From assembly GCA_047614505.1 (NCBI GenBank), contig JBLHGQ010000045.1, positions 1 through 20,763 on the forward strand: a stretch of DNA of 20,763 nucleotides, given 5' to 3'. Below, in pieces: positions 7,718 through 15,928 of the stretch. Both the position numbers and the translations under genes were made by a program. The notes beneath the pieces are model-generated. The model made no database searches. It saw nothing but the letters and a program-made list of their open reading frames with translations, and had not been told where the DNA came from. The stretch comes from JABDJL01 sp047614505 (GTDB lineage Bacteria > Pseudomonadota > Gammaproteobacteria > Xanthomonadales > SZUA-36). How positions within the stretch are numbered: the stretch's first letter is position 1; the number at the start of each line of letters is the position of its first letter.

Positions 7718-9681
7718 GCCTCACCTTCCATTTCAATCTCAATGGTAAATGTCGATCCAAGGCCTGGTTCGCTTTCAAGACCGATCATTGCGCCCTGATC
7801 TTCTAGGATTTTCCGGACCATGGCCAGCCCCATTCCCGTGCCTTTTGCGTTTGTGACTTTTGCAGCATCTCCCCGAACGAATTTTCTAAAAACCCGTGAT
7901 TGATCTTCCTTACTAATTCCAATACCGCAATCCGAAATAACGGTCACTGACGTTCCGTTTTTTGAACCATTGCTGACCGATATTTGTGGCTGGGCATCGG
8001 AATACTTCGCTGCGTTATCAAGCAGGTTCCACACCGCTCTGACCAAAGATTCACGATCCATCATGACATATTGATCTCCGGTGACTTCCAGCTTCAAGGC
8101 TGATTCCTCCAGTCTATATTCTTCTCTGAATGTTGCGATGATCTCCTCCAGCAAATCTCCCATATTCAACTTTTCAGGCCGATAGGGCTTTGCATTCGCT
8201 TCCATTAGCCTAAAGTCCAGAAGTTCTTCGACCATGCGTTGTAATCTGGCTGATTCTTTATCAAGGATACGATAATAATCGTCGATTTTTTCCTGTTCCC
8301 GGACCCGGCCGGAGGCCAGCAGTTCAATCAACTGCCGAATGGACGTTAAGGGAGTCCGAAACTCATGCGAAACGGCTGCAACAAAATCAGACTGTAGTTC
8401 GGCAATCTGTGCCTCACGCCGGAGTGCACGCAAAATGAAATATGTGCTGGATAAAATTACGATCAAAACCACTGCTAGTCCTGCCAGCAACAATTGGCGG
8501 CGCTGGACATCTTCAGGCATGGGCACGAGTCCAGCCGTTTCAAACGCCTGCACAGTCAATGGCAAATCACCGATTGTCAGGGTGACAACTGATGCCGCAG
8601 CAACCGGAGATTCAGAAGAGTTCAATAACATCCAGCCGTTCGTAGTACCGATTGACCAGCCTAAGCCTTCGCCTTCCAGATTCTTCGTTTCACGCATAAG
8701 ACCGGACTGGTGTAACTCGCCTAGATTGAGCACCCTGCCGAGCATTTGCGAATCATATGAACTCCACATCAGGATCAAACTATCATCCACCGGCCTGGAA
8801 ATGAGCATGCCGTTAACATCTCCCCTTCCCTGTATTCGTTCTGTCCAGATGTAATGTAGTTCGCTTACGGCATCTGACAAGCTATGGGAAGTTGGCAGAG
8901 GCAAGGTACCCGTCACGGTTGGAGTCTCAGATAGCCAGCCATTTACTGCCTCCGCGTAAAAGCGGTAGGTTGCCTTTGAGACCTGCCTGCCCTCGTTGCC
9001 CAATAGATCGGCCAAAGTTTTGAGCTCCAAAGCAAATGAAGTCTGGTCGTTTTCGGCGAATATTTTGCAGCGTGCATAAAGAGCGAGCCATTGAGCCGGT
9101 ACATTCTCCAGCAATAGATCATTAAATCCAGACAGTAGGCCTAACTCCTCAATGGCGCGATCAATATCTCCAGAGCGATTGAATATTCTGCCCAGGCGTA
9201 GCCGCGCGCCAGCCTGGATTGCCCGCTCGGGTGACCTTGCCAATGCCTCCAGCAGTTTGATCGCTTCGGCTACGCCGCCCTGCCGGAATTCCAGATGGTC
9301 AGCGGATTTAAATGCCTCTGAAGTCGATAGGTTTGTGGCTTGCATAGGCACATAGCGCAAACTGTTTTCCGGTACGACGATCATCGAATTTCTGGCGAAA
9401 TGAACCGTCAATCCCCGTGCTGATTCAGGCTGCAACATAGATCCTGTTTCAGAAGAGGTCTCTGATTCCAGAGTTTTGGCCAGATTTTCCAGGTTCGCAA
9501 GTTCTTCTTGAACCCTCAGTTGGAGTGCGCCGGACAAGCCTTCGGCTGCCGCCTCGACCCGGTTGCGGGTTTTTTCCAGTCGAAGAGAGTGATCCTGCGC
9601 CAACAACAGCCAGCCAAGCCAACTAAGTGCCAGCAATAAGGCACCCATCACAATAAGGAATGTAAGCGGTGCTTTTGCCAT
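7714..9681 (-). CDS. Sensor histidine kinase with TPR-like periplasmic domain
   Basis: This is a 655-residue membrane kinase. The first transmembrane segment is at about residues 6-27. A periplasmic region of about 360 residues includes a coiled or helical start and a TPR-like stretch (GVAEAIKLLEALARSPERAI, RLGRIFNRSGDIDRAIEELG). The second transmembrane segment is at about 396-419. The HisKA domain carries H439 in VSHEFRTPL. The ATPase domain has the N box at about N552 (WNLLDNAAKY), G1 box DCGIG at about 584 and G2 box GTGMG at about 614-618, so it should be fully active. There is no PAS domain, and HAMP is absent or very short. I chose the ATG at 9681, which puts the first membrane segment at the N-terminus and lies four bases past the permease stop; the frame also continues upstream inside the permease gene. 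It is co-transcribed with the permease and the regulator. The ligand is unknown. Confidence 0.93.
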   Translation of the reverse strand: MAKAPLTFLIVMGALLLALSWLGWLLLAQDHSLRLEKTRNRVEAAAEGLSGALQLRVQEELANLENLAKTLESETSSETGSMLQPESARGLTVHFARNSMIVVPENSLRYVPMQATNLSTSEAFKSADHLEFRQGGVAEAIKLLEALARSPERAIQAGARLRLGRIFNRSGDIDRAIEELGLLSGFNDLLLENVPAQWLALYARCKIFAENDQTSFALELKTLADLLGNEGRQVSKATYRFYAEAVNGWLSETPTVTGTLPLPTSHSLSDAVSELHYIWTERIQGRGDVNGMLISRPVDDSLILMWSSYDSQMLGRVLNLGELHQSGLMRETKNLEGEGLGWSIGTTNGWMLLNSSESPVAAASVVTLTIGDLPLTVQAFETAGLVPMPEDVQRRQLLLAGLAVVLIVILSSTYFILRALRREAQIAELQSDFVAAVSHEFRTPLTSIRQLIELLASGRVREQEKIDDYYRILDKESARLQRMVEELLDFRLMEANAKPYRPEKLNMGDLLEEIIATFREEYRLEESALKLEVTGDQYVMMDRESLVRAVWNLLDNAAKYSDAQPQISVSNGSKNGTSVTVISDCGIGISKEDQSRVFRKFVRGDAAKVTNAKGTGMGLAMVRKILEDQGAMIGLESEPGLGSTFTIEIEMEGEA

Positions 9682-9685
9682 AGCG

Positions 9686-11020
9686 TCAGTCTTCTTTCGC
9701 AACTGACTCCCCAAGATGGCGGCTGAATTTAAGCCACAGGAACGCTGGTATTGATATAGCGACAAGTCCAAGGCTGTAAGCGCTAGAACGCAGATCTGTC
9801 AATGCTATAAACAGAGCAATGGCAGTCCAGAATACGGCACAAATGACACCGGTCACCGGGAATCCCCAGGCCTCATAAGGGCGCTCGATATCAGGCTCCT
9901 GGCGACGCAAACGAAAGACGCCCACCATCACTGCAACATACATTACGATGAATAAAAGCGTCGCCATATTCAGCAGAAAACCAAATCCACCCACCAGAAT
10001 TAAGGCGATCATCAGTATCCAGTTAAACAACAAAGAGCCTGTCGGCGTTCCTTTTTCACTGACAGTTGTGGCACGGCCGGTTCCAAGATCATCGACCGAC
10101 AGAGCATAAAGAATGCGGGTACCCAACATATATTGAACATTGTGATGAGCCAACAATATAAATACCGCAAACCAGACAATCATCAATCCCGCGACCGGCC
10201 CAAACAAAATCTCCAGAGCACCTGCCAGGGCGAGGTCATGACCGCCTAAACTGCTCAAAGGCAGATTCAGTACCAGGGCCAGATTCAGGATGACATACAG
10301 GAAGATCACTATGAGAACCCCTCGGATACTTCCCAACGCCGCCACTCTACCGCCGCCACGGATTTCGCCGCCAAAATAACTCGCACCCATCCAGCCGTCG
10401 TAAGTGAAAACAATGGATGCGACGACCATGCCATATGCAGCGATACCGACCGGATCTGCTGTTGGACTGACGATTGCATCGCTTAATCCTGCGGCGGGAC
10501 CAGCATAGAAAATGGCGCCTACAATCACCAGTATGATGACTCCGACTCCCGCCGCCGCCACCTGATAGACGCCGCCACCCAGTCTCACACCACCCAATTG
10601 CAGGGCCGCGAAACAGGTGCTGATCAATACGGCGCCCTCGGTAATGTATGGGCGAAACTCTGGGTTTATCAGCGCTAGATATTCCATCAAAACAACGGAT
10701 TTGAGCGCGCCCGAAGCACCGTTTGCGATCCAGTCGGTCCAGCCAATCAAAAAGCCCGGGTAAGGTCCATATGCGTGCGCTATCAAGGCATACATGCCGC
10801 CGGATCGCGGTGTGGTTGCCAGCAACTCTGCAGCTACCGCCAGGCTTAAAAGAACCATCACGCCGCCGCCAATCCACAGTGCCATATAGATTACCGGGTC
10901 CTGTACCGTGGCAGCAATTTCACCTGGTGTACGAAGGATGCCCAGGCCAATGATTGTTCCCATGCAGGCAGCAATGGAGAAACCTTTGCCCAGTATTCGT
11001 TTTAGTTGTTGTTGGGCCAT
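9686..11020 (-). CDS. APC-superfamily amino-acid permease
   Basis: This is a 444-residue, highly hydrophobic protein with about twelve predicted membrane segments. The first segment carries the family's glycine-rich motif (GTIIGLGILRTPGEIA), followed by the conserved TTPRSGGMYALIAHAYG region of APC transporters. It should be an inner-membrane amino-acid or polyamine transporter driven by ion coupling or exchange; the substrate cannot be read from the sequence. The ATG at 11020 has AAGGA at good spacing. The stop is only four bases from the start of the histidine kinase, so permease, kinase and regulator form one transcription unit. That suggests the kinase may respond to, or control uptake of, the transported compound. 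Confidence 0.9.
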   Translation of the reverse strand: MAQQQLKRILGKGFSIAACMGTIIGLGILRTPGEIAATVQDPVIYMALWIGGGVMVLLSLAVAAELLATTPRSGGMYALIAHAYGPYPGFLIGWTDWIANGASGALKSVVLMEYLALINPEFRPYITEGAVLISTCFAALQLGGVRLGGGVYQVAAAGVGVIILVIVGAIFYAGPAAGLSDAIVSPTADPVGIAAYGMVVASIVFTYDGWMGASYFGGEIRGGGRVAALGSIRGVLIVIFLYVILNLALVLNLPLSSLGGHDLALAGALEILFGPVAGLMIVWFAVFILLAHHNVQYMLGTRILYALSVDDLGTGRATTVSEKGTPTGSLLFNWILMIALILVGGFGFLLNMATLLFIVMYVAVMVGVFRLRRQEPDIERPYEAWGFPVTGVICAVFWTAIALFIALTDLRSSAYSLGLVAISIPAFLWLKFSRHLGESVAKED

Positions 11021-11067
11021 GGTGTTTCCTTATCTATAACTGCGTGGAATATTGAAAACTAAGCTTA

Positions 11068-11544
11068 TTAGCCCTTCACCGCTTTAATGCGAGCCAGGCT
11101 CTCCGCCGGCCAGACCTCTTTCAGGCTGTAAAACTCATCAAAGGCGGGTTTACCGTCGTTTAATTCCAACCATGCTTGCTTGCTGGAAACAAAAACATGA
11201 ATTTCCGGTGGAAAATTGTCCGGTTCATCCAGGGTGCCAACACGCAGGAAGGAAATGCTCTCGCCTGCGCCTGCATAATGGCTCCACAAGGCAACTTTAC
11301 ACTCGGGACAGCGCACAACTTTTTGTCCGTGGCCACTTTCAGAAGGTGTTTCAATCAACTCCGGGTCGCCATCGAGAGTTTCGAGCTGATCGGACTCAAT
11401 CATTGCGTTGATTACAAACGCAGATCCGGTTTCACGTTGACACCAGCGACAATGGCAGCAATGCACAGTCATCGGTTGGCGCAAAAGACGATATCGTACG
11501 ACCCCGCAGGCACAGCCGCCTTCTAATGTTAAAGAGTCACTCAT
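11068..11544 (-). CDS. GFA/CENP-V-family zinc-binding protein
   Basis: A 158-residue protein has the cysteine pattern of the GFA (glutathione-dependent formaldehyde-activating enzyme-like) fold: C11 and C13 in GGCACG, then CCHCRWC at about 29-35, then C79 and C82 in VVRCPEC. These would bind zinc. The length fits the family. Most members have no proven reaction, and the formaldehyde-activating name should not be taken as function. I chose the ATG at 11544, four bases past the rpe stop, with GGCGG upstream; an in-frame TTG at 11559 would overlap rpe. It probably belongs to the djlA-rpe transcription unit. Confidence 0.88.
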   Translation of the reverse strand: MSDSLTLEGGCACGVVRYRLLRQPMTVHCCHCRWCQRETGSAFVINAMIESDQLETLDGDPELIETPSESGHGQKVVRCPECKVALWSHYAGAGESISFLRVGTLDEPDNFPPEIHVFVSSKQAWLELNDGKPAFDEFYSLKEVWPAESLARIKAVKG

Positions 11545-11548
11545 CAAA

Positions 11549-12217
11549 TTAACCGCCAATCTGCGAACGCATCAGGCTGATGGTTTCGGCGTAATCATCG
11601 CTACCGAAAATTGCAGAACCAGCCACAAAAGTGTCTGCACCTGCCTGATAAATTCTGCCGATATTATCCACTTTCACGCCGCCATCGACTTCCAGCCGCA
11701 CGCACCGCTCCGAGACATCAATCATCCTGCGAACCTGCTCAACTTTTTGCACTACGTATTCAATGAATGACTGTCCACCAAATCCGGGGTTAACTGACAT
11801 CAGTAATACCAGGTCAAGCTCATCCAGAACCCATCGCAGGGTTTCCAAGGGTGTTGCGGGATTTAGTACCAGGCCTGCCTGGCAACCACTTTCCTTTATG
11901 AGGTGGATGGTACGGTCGAGGTGGGTGGAAGCTTCCGGATGAAAACTGATCAGCGTCGCACCGGCTTGCGCGAATTGAACGACCAGATCATCAACTGGCT
12001 CCACCATCAGGTGCACATCGATCGGTGCTGTGATGCCGTAATCACGCAATGCCTTGCAAACCATTGGTCCAATAGTCAAGTTTGGTACAAAGTGATTATC
12101 CATAACATCGAAATGCACCCAGTCTGCACCGGCATCCAGCACTGCCTGAGTGTCTTCACCCAGACGTGCAAAGTCAGCAGATAATATTGAAGGAGCAATG
12201 ACTCCTGCTTGTTTCAT
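11549..12217 (-). CDS. rpe: Ribulose-phosphate 3-epimerase
   Basis: This is a 222-residue TIM-barrel enzyme that interconverts ribulose 5-phosphate and xylulose 5-phosphate in the pentose phosphate pathway in the cytoplasm. Metal and catalytic residues are in place: H35 and D37 in VHFDVMDNHFVPN, H69 in DVHLMVEP and D178 in LEVDGGV. The phosphate-loop motif VNPGFGGQSF is also present. The start ATG at 12217 has GGAG at good spacing. In many gammaproteobacteria rpe is followed by gph (phosphoglycolate phosphatase); here it is followed by the GFA-family gene instead. It lies 15 bases downstream of djlA. Confidence 0.97.
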   Translation of the reverse strand: MKQAGVIAPSILSADFARLGEDTQAVLDAGADWVHFDVMDNHFVPNLTIGPMVCKALRDYGITAPIDVHLMVEPVDDLVVQFAQAGATLISFHPEASTHLDRTIHLIKESGCQAGLVLNPATPLETLRWVLDELDLVLLMSVNPGFGGQSFIEYVVQKVEQVRRMIDVSERCVRLEVDGGVKVDNIGRIYQAGADTFVAGSAIFGSDDYAETISLMRSQIGG

Positions 12218-12232
12218 TGTTCGTTCTCCGAT

Positions 12233-13033
12233 TTATTTAAATCCGCGGGTTTGTTTGATCTGATCATAAGCACCGTTGATCTCGCGAACTCGTGTTTTGG
12301 CTTTTTCCATCATTTCATCAGGCAGGCCTCTGGAAACAAGCTTGTCCGGATGGTACTGACTTACCAGCTTACGATACGCTTTTTTGACTTCGGCATCAGT
12401 CGCGGATCCTTTGATACCCAGTGTCGCATAAGCCTGCTGAATTGGCAGCTTCCGGTTAGGTGATTGTTGACGGGAATAGCCCCCGTTGTCCGACCTTCGT
12501 GCATTCAACATGGCAGAAAACAACTCTGCCGGAATGTGAAGAGTTGAACAGACCCTTGCCAGCACTGCCTGCTCAACAGCGCTAATCGTGCCGTCAGCCG
12601 AGGCACCGTCAAGCAGAATCTCGATAAACATCTGGCGCAGGTCGTGGCGCAACATGGTGTGCTGGGCAAACGGTCTTAAGGCCTGCTCAAGTTGGAAACT
12701 CACCGACTTGCCCAGTTCAAAGTAGGCAATGGCACGCTTTTTCTCCTCAGCATTTAATTGCAAGCGGAGCATCAATTCTTGAGCCGCAGCAATCTCGGCC
12801 GGTGTAACTCTTCCATCGGCCTTGTTGATATGTCCCAGGGTGGAAAACAAGGCTTTGAAAAACACCTGTCGGGTACCGTTACCTCCTGACAGGCCAGAAA
12901 AAAACCGGTCTGCCATATGGCCAATGAACGCCCCCAGGATTGCACCGGAAAGCCCTCCCCTCATAAGGCCGAGAAAAGCTCCTATTATTTTGCCCCACCA
13001 GTGTGAGGGAATGCCGGGATTGCCGTTACTCAT
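12233..13033 (-). CDS. djlA: Co-chaperone DjlA (TerB-like plus J domain)
   Basis: This is a 266-residue membrane-anchored J-protein. The N-terminal hydrophobic, glycine-rich segment (about residues 14-40; GAFLGLMRGGLSGAILGAFI) matches the glycine-zipper anchor of DjlA. A TerB/DjlA helical domain follows at about 55-180 (GHINKADGRVTPAE and DGASADGTI, the typical acidic repeats). After a polar linker, the C-terminal J domain spans about 198-266 with HPD at 228-230. It would stimulate the ATPase of DnaK at the inner membrane. It is the first gene of the leftward run and is divergent from purC. The Shine-Dalgarno is weak (AGG about ten bases before the ATG at 13033). Confidence 0.94.
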   Translation of the reverse strand: MSNGNPGIPSHWWGKIIGAFLGLMRGGLSGAILGAFIGHMADRFFSGLSGGNGTRQVFFKALFSTLGHINKADGRVTPAEIAAAQELMLRLQLNAEEKKRAIAYFELGKSVSFQLEQALRPFAQHTMLRHDLRQMFIEILLDGASADGTISAVEQAVLARVCSTLHIPAELFSAMLNARRSDNGGYSRQQSPNRKLPIQQAYATLGIKGSATDAEVKKAYRKLVSQYHPDKLVSRGLPDEMMEKAKTRVREINGAYDQIKQTRGFK

Positions 13034-13135
13034 GAATTATTGCCTGAAGCTCAAAGATTGCTGGTTCGGTGACTGGGGTTCCAAGTATATAATTGCCTTG
13101 CTAACGATGCATAAAAAATTAGGAGAGGAACAGGA
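13034..13135. promoter_or_regulatory. purC: Divergent djlA/purC promoter region
   Basis: A perfect -10 box, TATAAT, is at 13088-13093 facing purC; the -35 is weak (TTCGGT at 13065-13070, 17-base spacer). The same AT-rich stretch read leftward gives TATATA/TATACT, so it could also serve djlA. A strong Shine-Dalgarno (AGGAGAGGAAC) precedes purC. I looked for a PurR-like palindrome and saw none. Confidence 0.6.
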
Positions 13136-14020
13136 ATGACCGGTATTTACAATGCTGAACTAATTACTGAGTTGCCATTAATCTATCAGGGAAAAGTGAG
13201 GGACTGCTTTGCGGTCGATGACAAGCACATGCTCATCATTGCCTCCGACCGGCTATCAGCCTTTGATGTCGTTTTGCCTGATCCAATTACAAATAAGGGA
13301 GCACTTCTCACACAGATTTCAAACTTCTGGTTTGATATGACTTCAGACCTGATCCCGAATCACCTTGCAAATATCGAAGTTGAGGACGTGATCAGTGATC
13401 CTGAATTAGCTGCCATGATTGCACCGCGTGGGGTGGTGGTAAAAAAACTGAACGGCCTGCCAATTGAGGCGATTGTCAGGGGTTATATCATTGGGTCGGG
13501 CTGGAAAGAGTATCTAAGAACCGGAGAGGTATGCGGCATCCCCCTGCCACCGGGCTTGAAGCAGGCAGAACGTTTACCGGAAGTCTTATTTACGCCTTCA
13601 ACCAAGGCTGCTTTGGGAGAGCACGATGAGAATGTGTCGTTCTCAGTGGTTGTAGATAAAATTGGCCGCGAAATGGCTGATCGTGTCAGGGATGTCAGCC
13701 TGAAGATTTTCAGCAAAGCGGGTGAATATGCATTGGAGCGCGGCATTATTATTGCCGACACCAAGTTTGAATTTGGTCTTGATGATGATGGAGTGTTGTA
13801 TCTGATGGACGAAGTGCTGACCCCGGACTCTTCACGTTTTTGGCCGGCTGACCTTTACCAGTCAGGCAGCAGTCCTCCTAGTTATGACAAGCAGTTTATT
13901 CGGGACTACCTGGAAACCCTGGATTGGAACAAACAGGCACCCGGCCCCAGGGTTCCGGAAGAAGTTATTAAAGTGACCAGTGACAAATACCGCGAAGTCT
14001 GTGAACGCCTTATCGGTTGA
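13136..14020 (+). CDS. purC: Phosphoribosylaminoimidazole-succinocarboxamide synthase (SAICAR synthase)
   Basis: This is a 294-residue ATP-dependent ligase that joins aspartate to CAIR in de novo purine synthesis. Family motifs are clear: YQGKVRDCF at the nucleotide-binding start, ASDRLSAFDV, EAIVRGYIIGSGWKEY, IIIADTKFEFG and DEVLTPDSSRFWP. The length and the VLPDPITNKG region match the longer SAICAR synthase type, not the roughly 237-residue form of E. coli. The start ATG at 13136 has a strong Shine-Dalgarno. The gene has its own promoter and is followed after 21 bases by the Mpo1-like gene, probably co-transcribed. Confidence 0.97.
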   Translation: MTGIYNAELITELPLIYQGKVRDCFAVDDKHMLIIASDRLSAFDVVLPDPITNKGALLTQISNFWFDMTSDLIPNHLANIEVEDVISDPELAAMIAPRGVVVKKLNGLPIEAIVRGYIIGSGWKEYLRTGEVCGIPLPPGLKQAERLPEVLFTPSTKAALGEHDENVSFSVVVDKIGREMADRVRDVSLKIFSKAGEYALERGIIIADTKFEFGLDDDGVLYLMDEVLTPDSSRFWPADLYQSGSSPPSYDKQFIRDYLETLDWNKQAPGPRVPEEVIKVTSDKYREVCERLIG

Positions 14021-14041
14021 AATCAAAAAGCGGAGCGTCAA

Positions 14042-14512
14042 ATGCGAAATATCAACAGCCTTCTGGATGAATACAGTGAAAGCCACCGGAATCTGACCAA
14101 CAAAACAATTCACTGGATTGCAGTTCCATTGATCCTGTGGGCCATCATTGCACTTTTGTGGTCGATTCCTTTTCCTTTTGAGACCGGAATCGAATCATTC
14201 CCGCTAAATTGGGCCACTATTCTTTTAGCCTTAGCCCAGGTTTACTGGTTTCGACTGTCACTTTCGTTGGGGCTGGGAATGTTATTGCTTAACACCATGC
14301 TGATTCAGTTCATCGTTCTATTGCCTCAACTAAGTAGTTGGCCATTGTGGCAAATTGCTTTGCTGGTGTTTGTCGGTGCATGGTTATTGCAGTTCATCGG
14401 GCATGCCATTGAGGGCAAGCGACCGTCATTTTTTAAGGACCTGCAATTCCTGCTGATTGGCCCGGCATGGTTGATGGCATTTATCTATCGCTCGCTTGGC
14501 ATTCGCATTTAG
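14042..14512 (+). CDS. Mpo1-like (DUF962, YGL010w-type) integral membrane protein
   Basis: This is a 156-residue membrane protein with about four hydrophobic segments. It has the family's conserved histidine motifs: H15 in YSESHRN, H24 in NKTIHWIAVP and H121 in QFIGHAIEGKRPSFFKD, followed by LIGPAWLM. The yeast member Mpo1 is an iron-dependent dioxygenase that removes one carbon from 2-hydroxy fatty acids. The histidines support a similar metal centre here, but bacterial substrates are not established. A CGGAG Shine-Dalgarno sits six bases before the ATG. It follows purC closely; the link to purine synthesis is probably only shared transcription. Confidence 0.88.
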   Translation: MRNINSLLDEYSESHRNLTNKTIHWIAVPLILWAIIALLWSIPFPFETGIESFPLNWATILLALAQVYWFRLSLSLGLGMLLLNTMLIQFIVLLPQLSSWPLWQIALLVFVGAWLLQFIGHAIEGKRPSFFKDLQFLLIGPAWLMAFIYRSLGIRI

Positions 14513-14558
14513 TTTCTTCCAGGGCAGACAATGTAAGATTAAATGATGGTGGTGGGTC

Positions 14559-14564
14559 TATAAT
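14559..14564 (+). promoter_or_regulatory. Probable -10 box for the cupredoxin gene
   Basis: A consensus TATAAT lies 46 bases before the start codon in an otherwise non-coding 97-base gap. The -35 region has no good match at the expected distance, so an activator or a different sigma factor may be involved. AAGGG precedes the start codon as the Shine-Dalgarno. Confidence 0.45.
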
Positions 14565-14609
14565 TAAACAACTACTGCACATTTCGTAGCACAGCATTCA
14601 AAAGGGATT

Positions 14610-15404
14610 ATGAAAATGAAATTTTTATTACTCAGACGGCATTTCTCCGGTTTTTTAATTCTTGCAGCCTTGCTCCTACCATTGTCTGGAGTTGCAGCGA
14701 TTCATGAAATCACGGTTGGTGATAATTTTTACCAGGATGCCAATGGCAATACCTCTACCACTATTCAAGTTGGTGATACGGTGCGATGGATCAACGCGTC
14801 CGGGGGTAACCCACATGATGTAACGTCTGGTAATGGCGCATTTGCGGCCTCTGCAACTGCCAGCAGTTTTACTTTTGAAGTCACGTTCAATACAGCTGGT
14901 AGTTTTTCTTATTTCTGCACTGTTCATTCATTTATGACAGGTATCATTGTTGTTGAAGAAGCCGCAGCCGCATTTAATATCAATGCAGGTCTGAACGATG
15001 CATGGGTAAGTGACGATGCACCATTCCAGGGTTTGTTCTTCACCGTATTTGAAGACCTTGAATTTTTCTTTCTTTCCTGGTTTACCTTTGACTCTGTTGC
15101 TCCTGGTTCAGGGGCAACGGCAACTTTTGGTGCTGCTGACCAGCGCTGGGTAACCGGTGGCGGAAATTTTGTAGGGGACTCTGTAACCGTAAATGTTGAG
15201 TTAACCTCAGGCGGAATTTTCAACGCCTCCGATCCTTTGGCAACTCAGGAAACCGGTTATGGCACGATCACTGTGAAGTTTATTAGTTGTAATGAGGCAA
15301 TCCTCACATACAACTTCCCATCAGTCGGTTTATCCGGTCAGATGACGCTGCATCGTGTAGTGAATGATAATGTTGCTCTGTGCGAAATGCTTGCGGCCCC
15401 GTAG
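14610..15404 (+). CDS. Secreted cupredoxin (amicyanin/plastocyanin-like) with an uncharacterised C-terminal domain
   Basis: A 264-residue exported protein. Residues 1-30 are a signal peptide (LSGVAA before IHEITV). Residues about 31-116 are a cupredoxin fold with a complete type 1 copper site: H69 (NPHDV), C103, H106 and M109 (YFCTVHSFM). The short C-x2-H-x2-M loop resembles amicyanin. The C-terminal part, about 122-264, has the pattern GLNDAWVSDDAPFQGLFFTVF, LSWFTFD, ADQRWVTGGG, CNEAILTYNFPS, and ends DNVALCEML. I believe similar domains recur in secreted proteins of marine gammaproteobacteria, but I know no function for them. It has two cysteines (in SCNEAI and ALCEM) that could pair. The start may be ATG 14610 or ATG 14616. 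The gene has its own likely promoter and a strong terminator. It may carry electrons or bind copper in the periplasm. Confidence 0.82.
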   Translation: MKMKFLLLRRHFSGFLILAALLLPLSGVAAIHEITVGDNFYQDANGNTSTTIQVGDTVRWINASGGNPHDVTSGNGAFAASATASSFTFEVTFNTAGSFSYFCTVHSFMTGIIVVEEAAAAFNINAGLNDAWVSDDAPFQGLFFTVFEDLEFFFLSWFTFDSVAPGSGATATFGAADQRWVTGGGNFVGDSVTVNVELTSGGIFNASDPLATQETGYGTITVKFISCNEAILTYNFPSVGLSGQMTLHRVVNDNVALCEMLAAP

Positions 15405-15430
15405 TGAAGTTGCCAGATTGATTCAGACAT

Positions 15431-15459
15431 AAAAAAGCCCGCAATAGCGGGCCTTTTTT
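15431..15459. terminator. Bidirectional intrinsic terminator
   Basis: Stem GCCCGC / GCGGGC with loop AATA is flanked by A6 on the left and T6 on the right, so it works for both strands. It closes the rightward cupredoxin gene and the convergent leftward gcvH gene. Confidence 0.93.
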
Positions 15460-15474
15460 ATCATTATTCAGATA

Positions 15475-15861
15475 TCAATCTTCAAGTGATTCTTCATAAA
15501 CTTCAGGAGTAAGAAGCCCACCAAGCTCTTCAACATCACTCAGACTAATCTGGAACAACCAGCCATCGCCATAAGGATCTGAGTTAATTGCACCAGGATC
15601 TTCATCCAGATCTTCATTGATCGCGATAATTTCACCGGTCACCGGCGCATAAATGTCACTGGCCGCCTTGACCGACTCTACAACCGCACATGGATCACCC
15701 TGATTGATCACCTCTCCCACTTCGGGTAATTCAACAAATACCAGATCACCCAGTTCTTCCTGTGCATGATCAGTTATTCCGATTCTAACGCTACCATCGG
15801 GCTCAACACCGATCCATTCATGTGATTGTGTATATTTCAATTCACTTGGAACACTGCTCAT
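15475..15861 (-). CDS. gcvH: Glycine cleavage system H protein
   Basis: This is a 128-residue lipoyl carrier that shuttles the aminomethyl group between the P and T proteins and hands the lipoyl arm to the L protein during glycine breakdown in the cytoplasm. The lipoylated lysine is K65 in VVESVKAASD. Typical elements include SHEWIGVEPDGSVRIGIT, AQEELGDLVFVELPEVG and the C-terminal DPYGDGWLFQI. The ATG at 15861 has GAGG about nine bases upstream. It lies 67 bases downstream of gcvT and is the last gene before the terminator, so gcvP is not in this unit. Confidence 0.97.
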   Translation of the reverse strand: MSSVPSELKYTQSHEWIGVEPDGSVRIGITDHAQEELGDLVFVELPEVGEVINQGDPCAVVESVKAASDIYAPVTGEIIAINEDLDEDPGAINSDPYGDGWLFQISLSDVEELGGLLTPEVYEESLED

Positions 15862-15928
15862 TAGTTTGCCTCACTCCTGATATGTTTTGAATTTTAGCAC
15901 TGCAAAATAAATCTTCGGAAGTTGTTTT

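Noticed and set aside
7133..7798. A 221-codon open frame on the plus strand opposite the response regulator and kinase end
   Set aside because: It lies wholly antisense to two well-supported overlapping genes, has no recognisable domain and no suitable ribosome-binding site.
8339..8854. A 171-codon open frame on the plus strand opposite the TPR-sensor kinase
   Set aside because: It is the antisense shadow of a confident kinase coding region; the composition is unlike a real protein.
10347..10877. A 176-codon second minus-strand frame inside the permease gene
   Set aside because: It is an out-of-frame reading of the permease, rich in Arg, Cys and Trp, with no domain.
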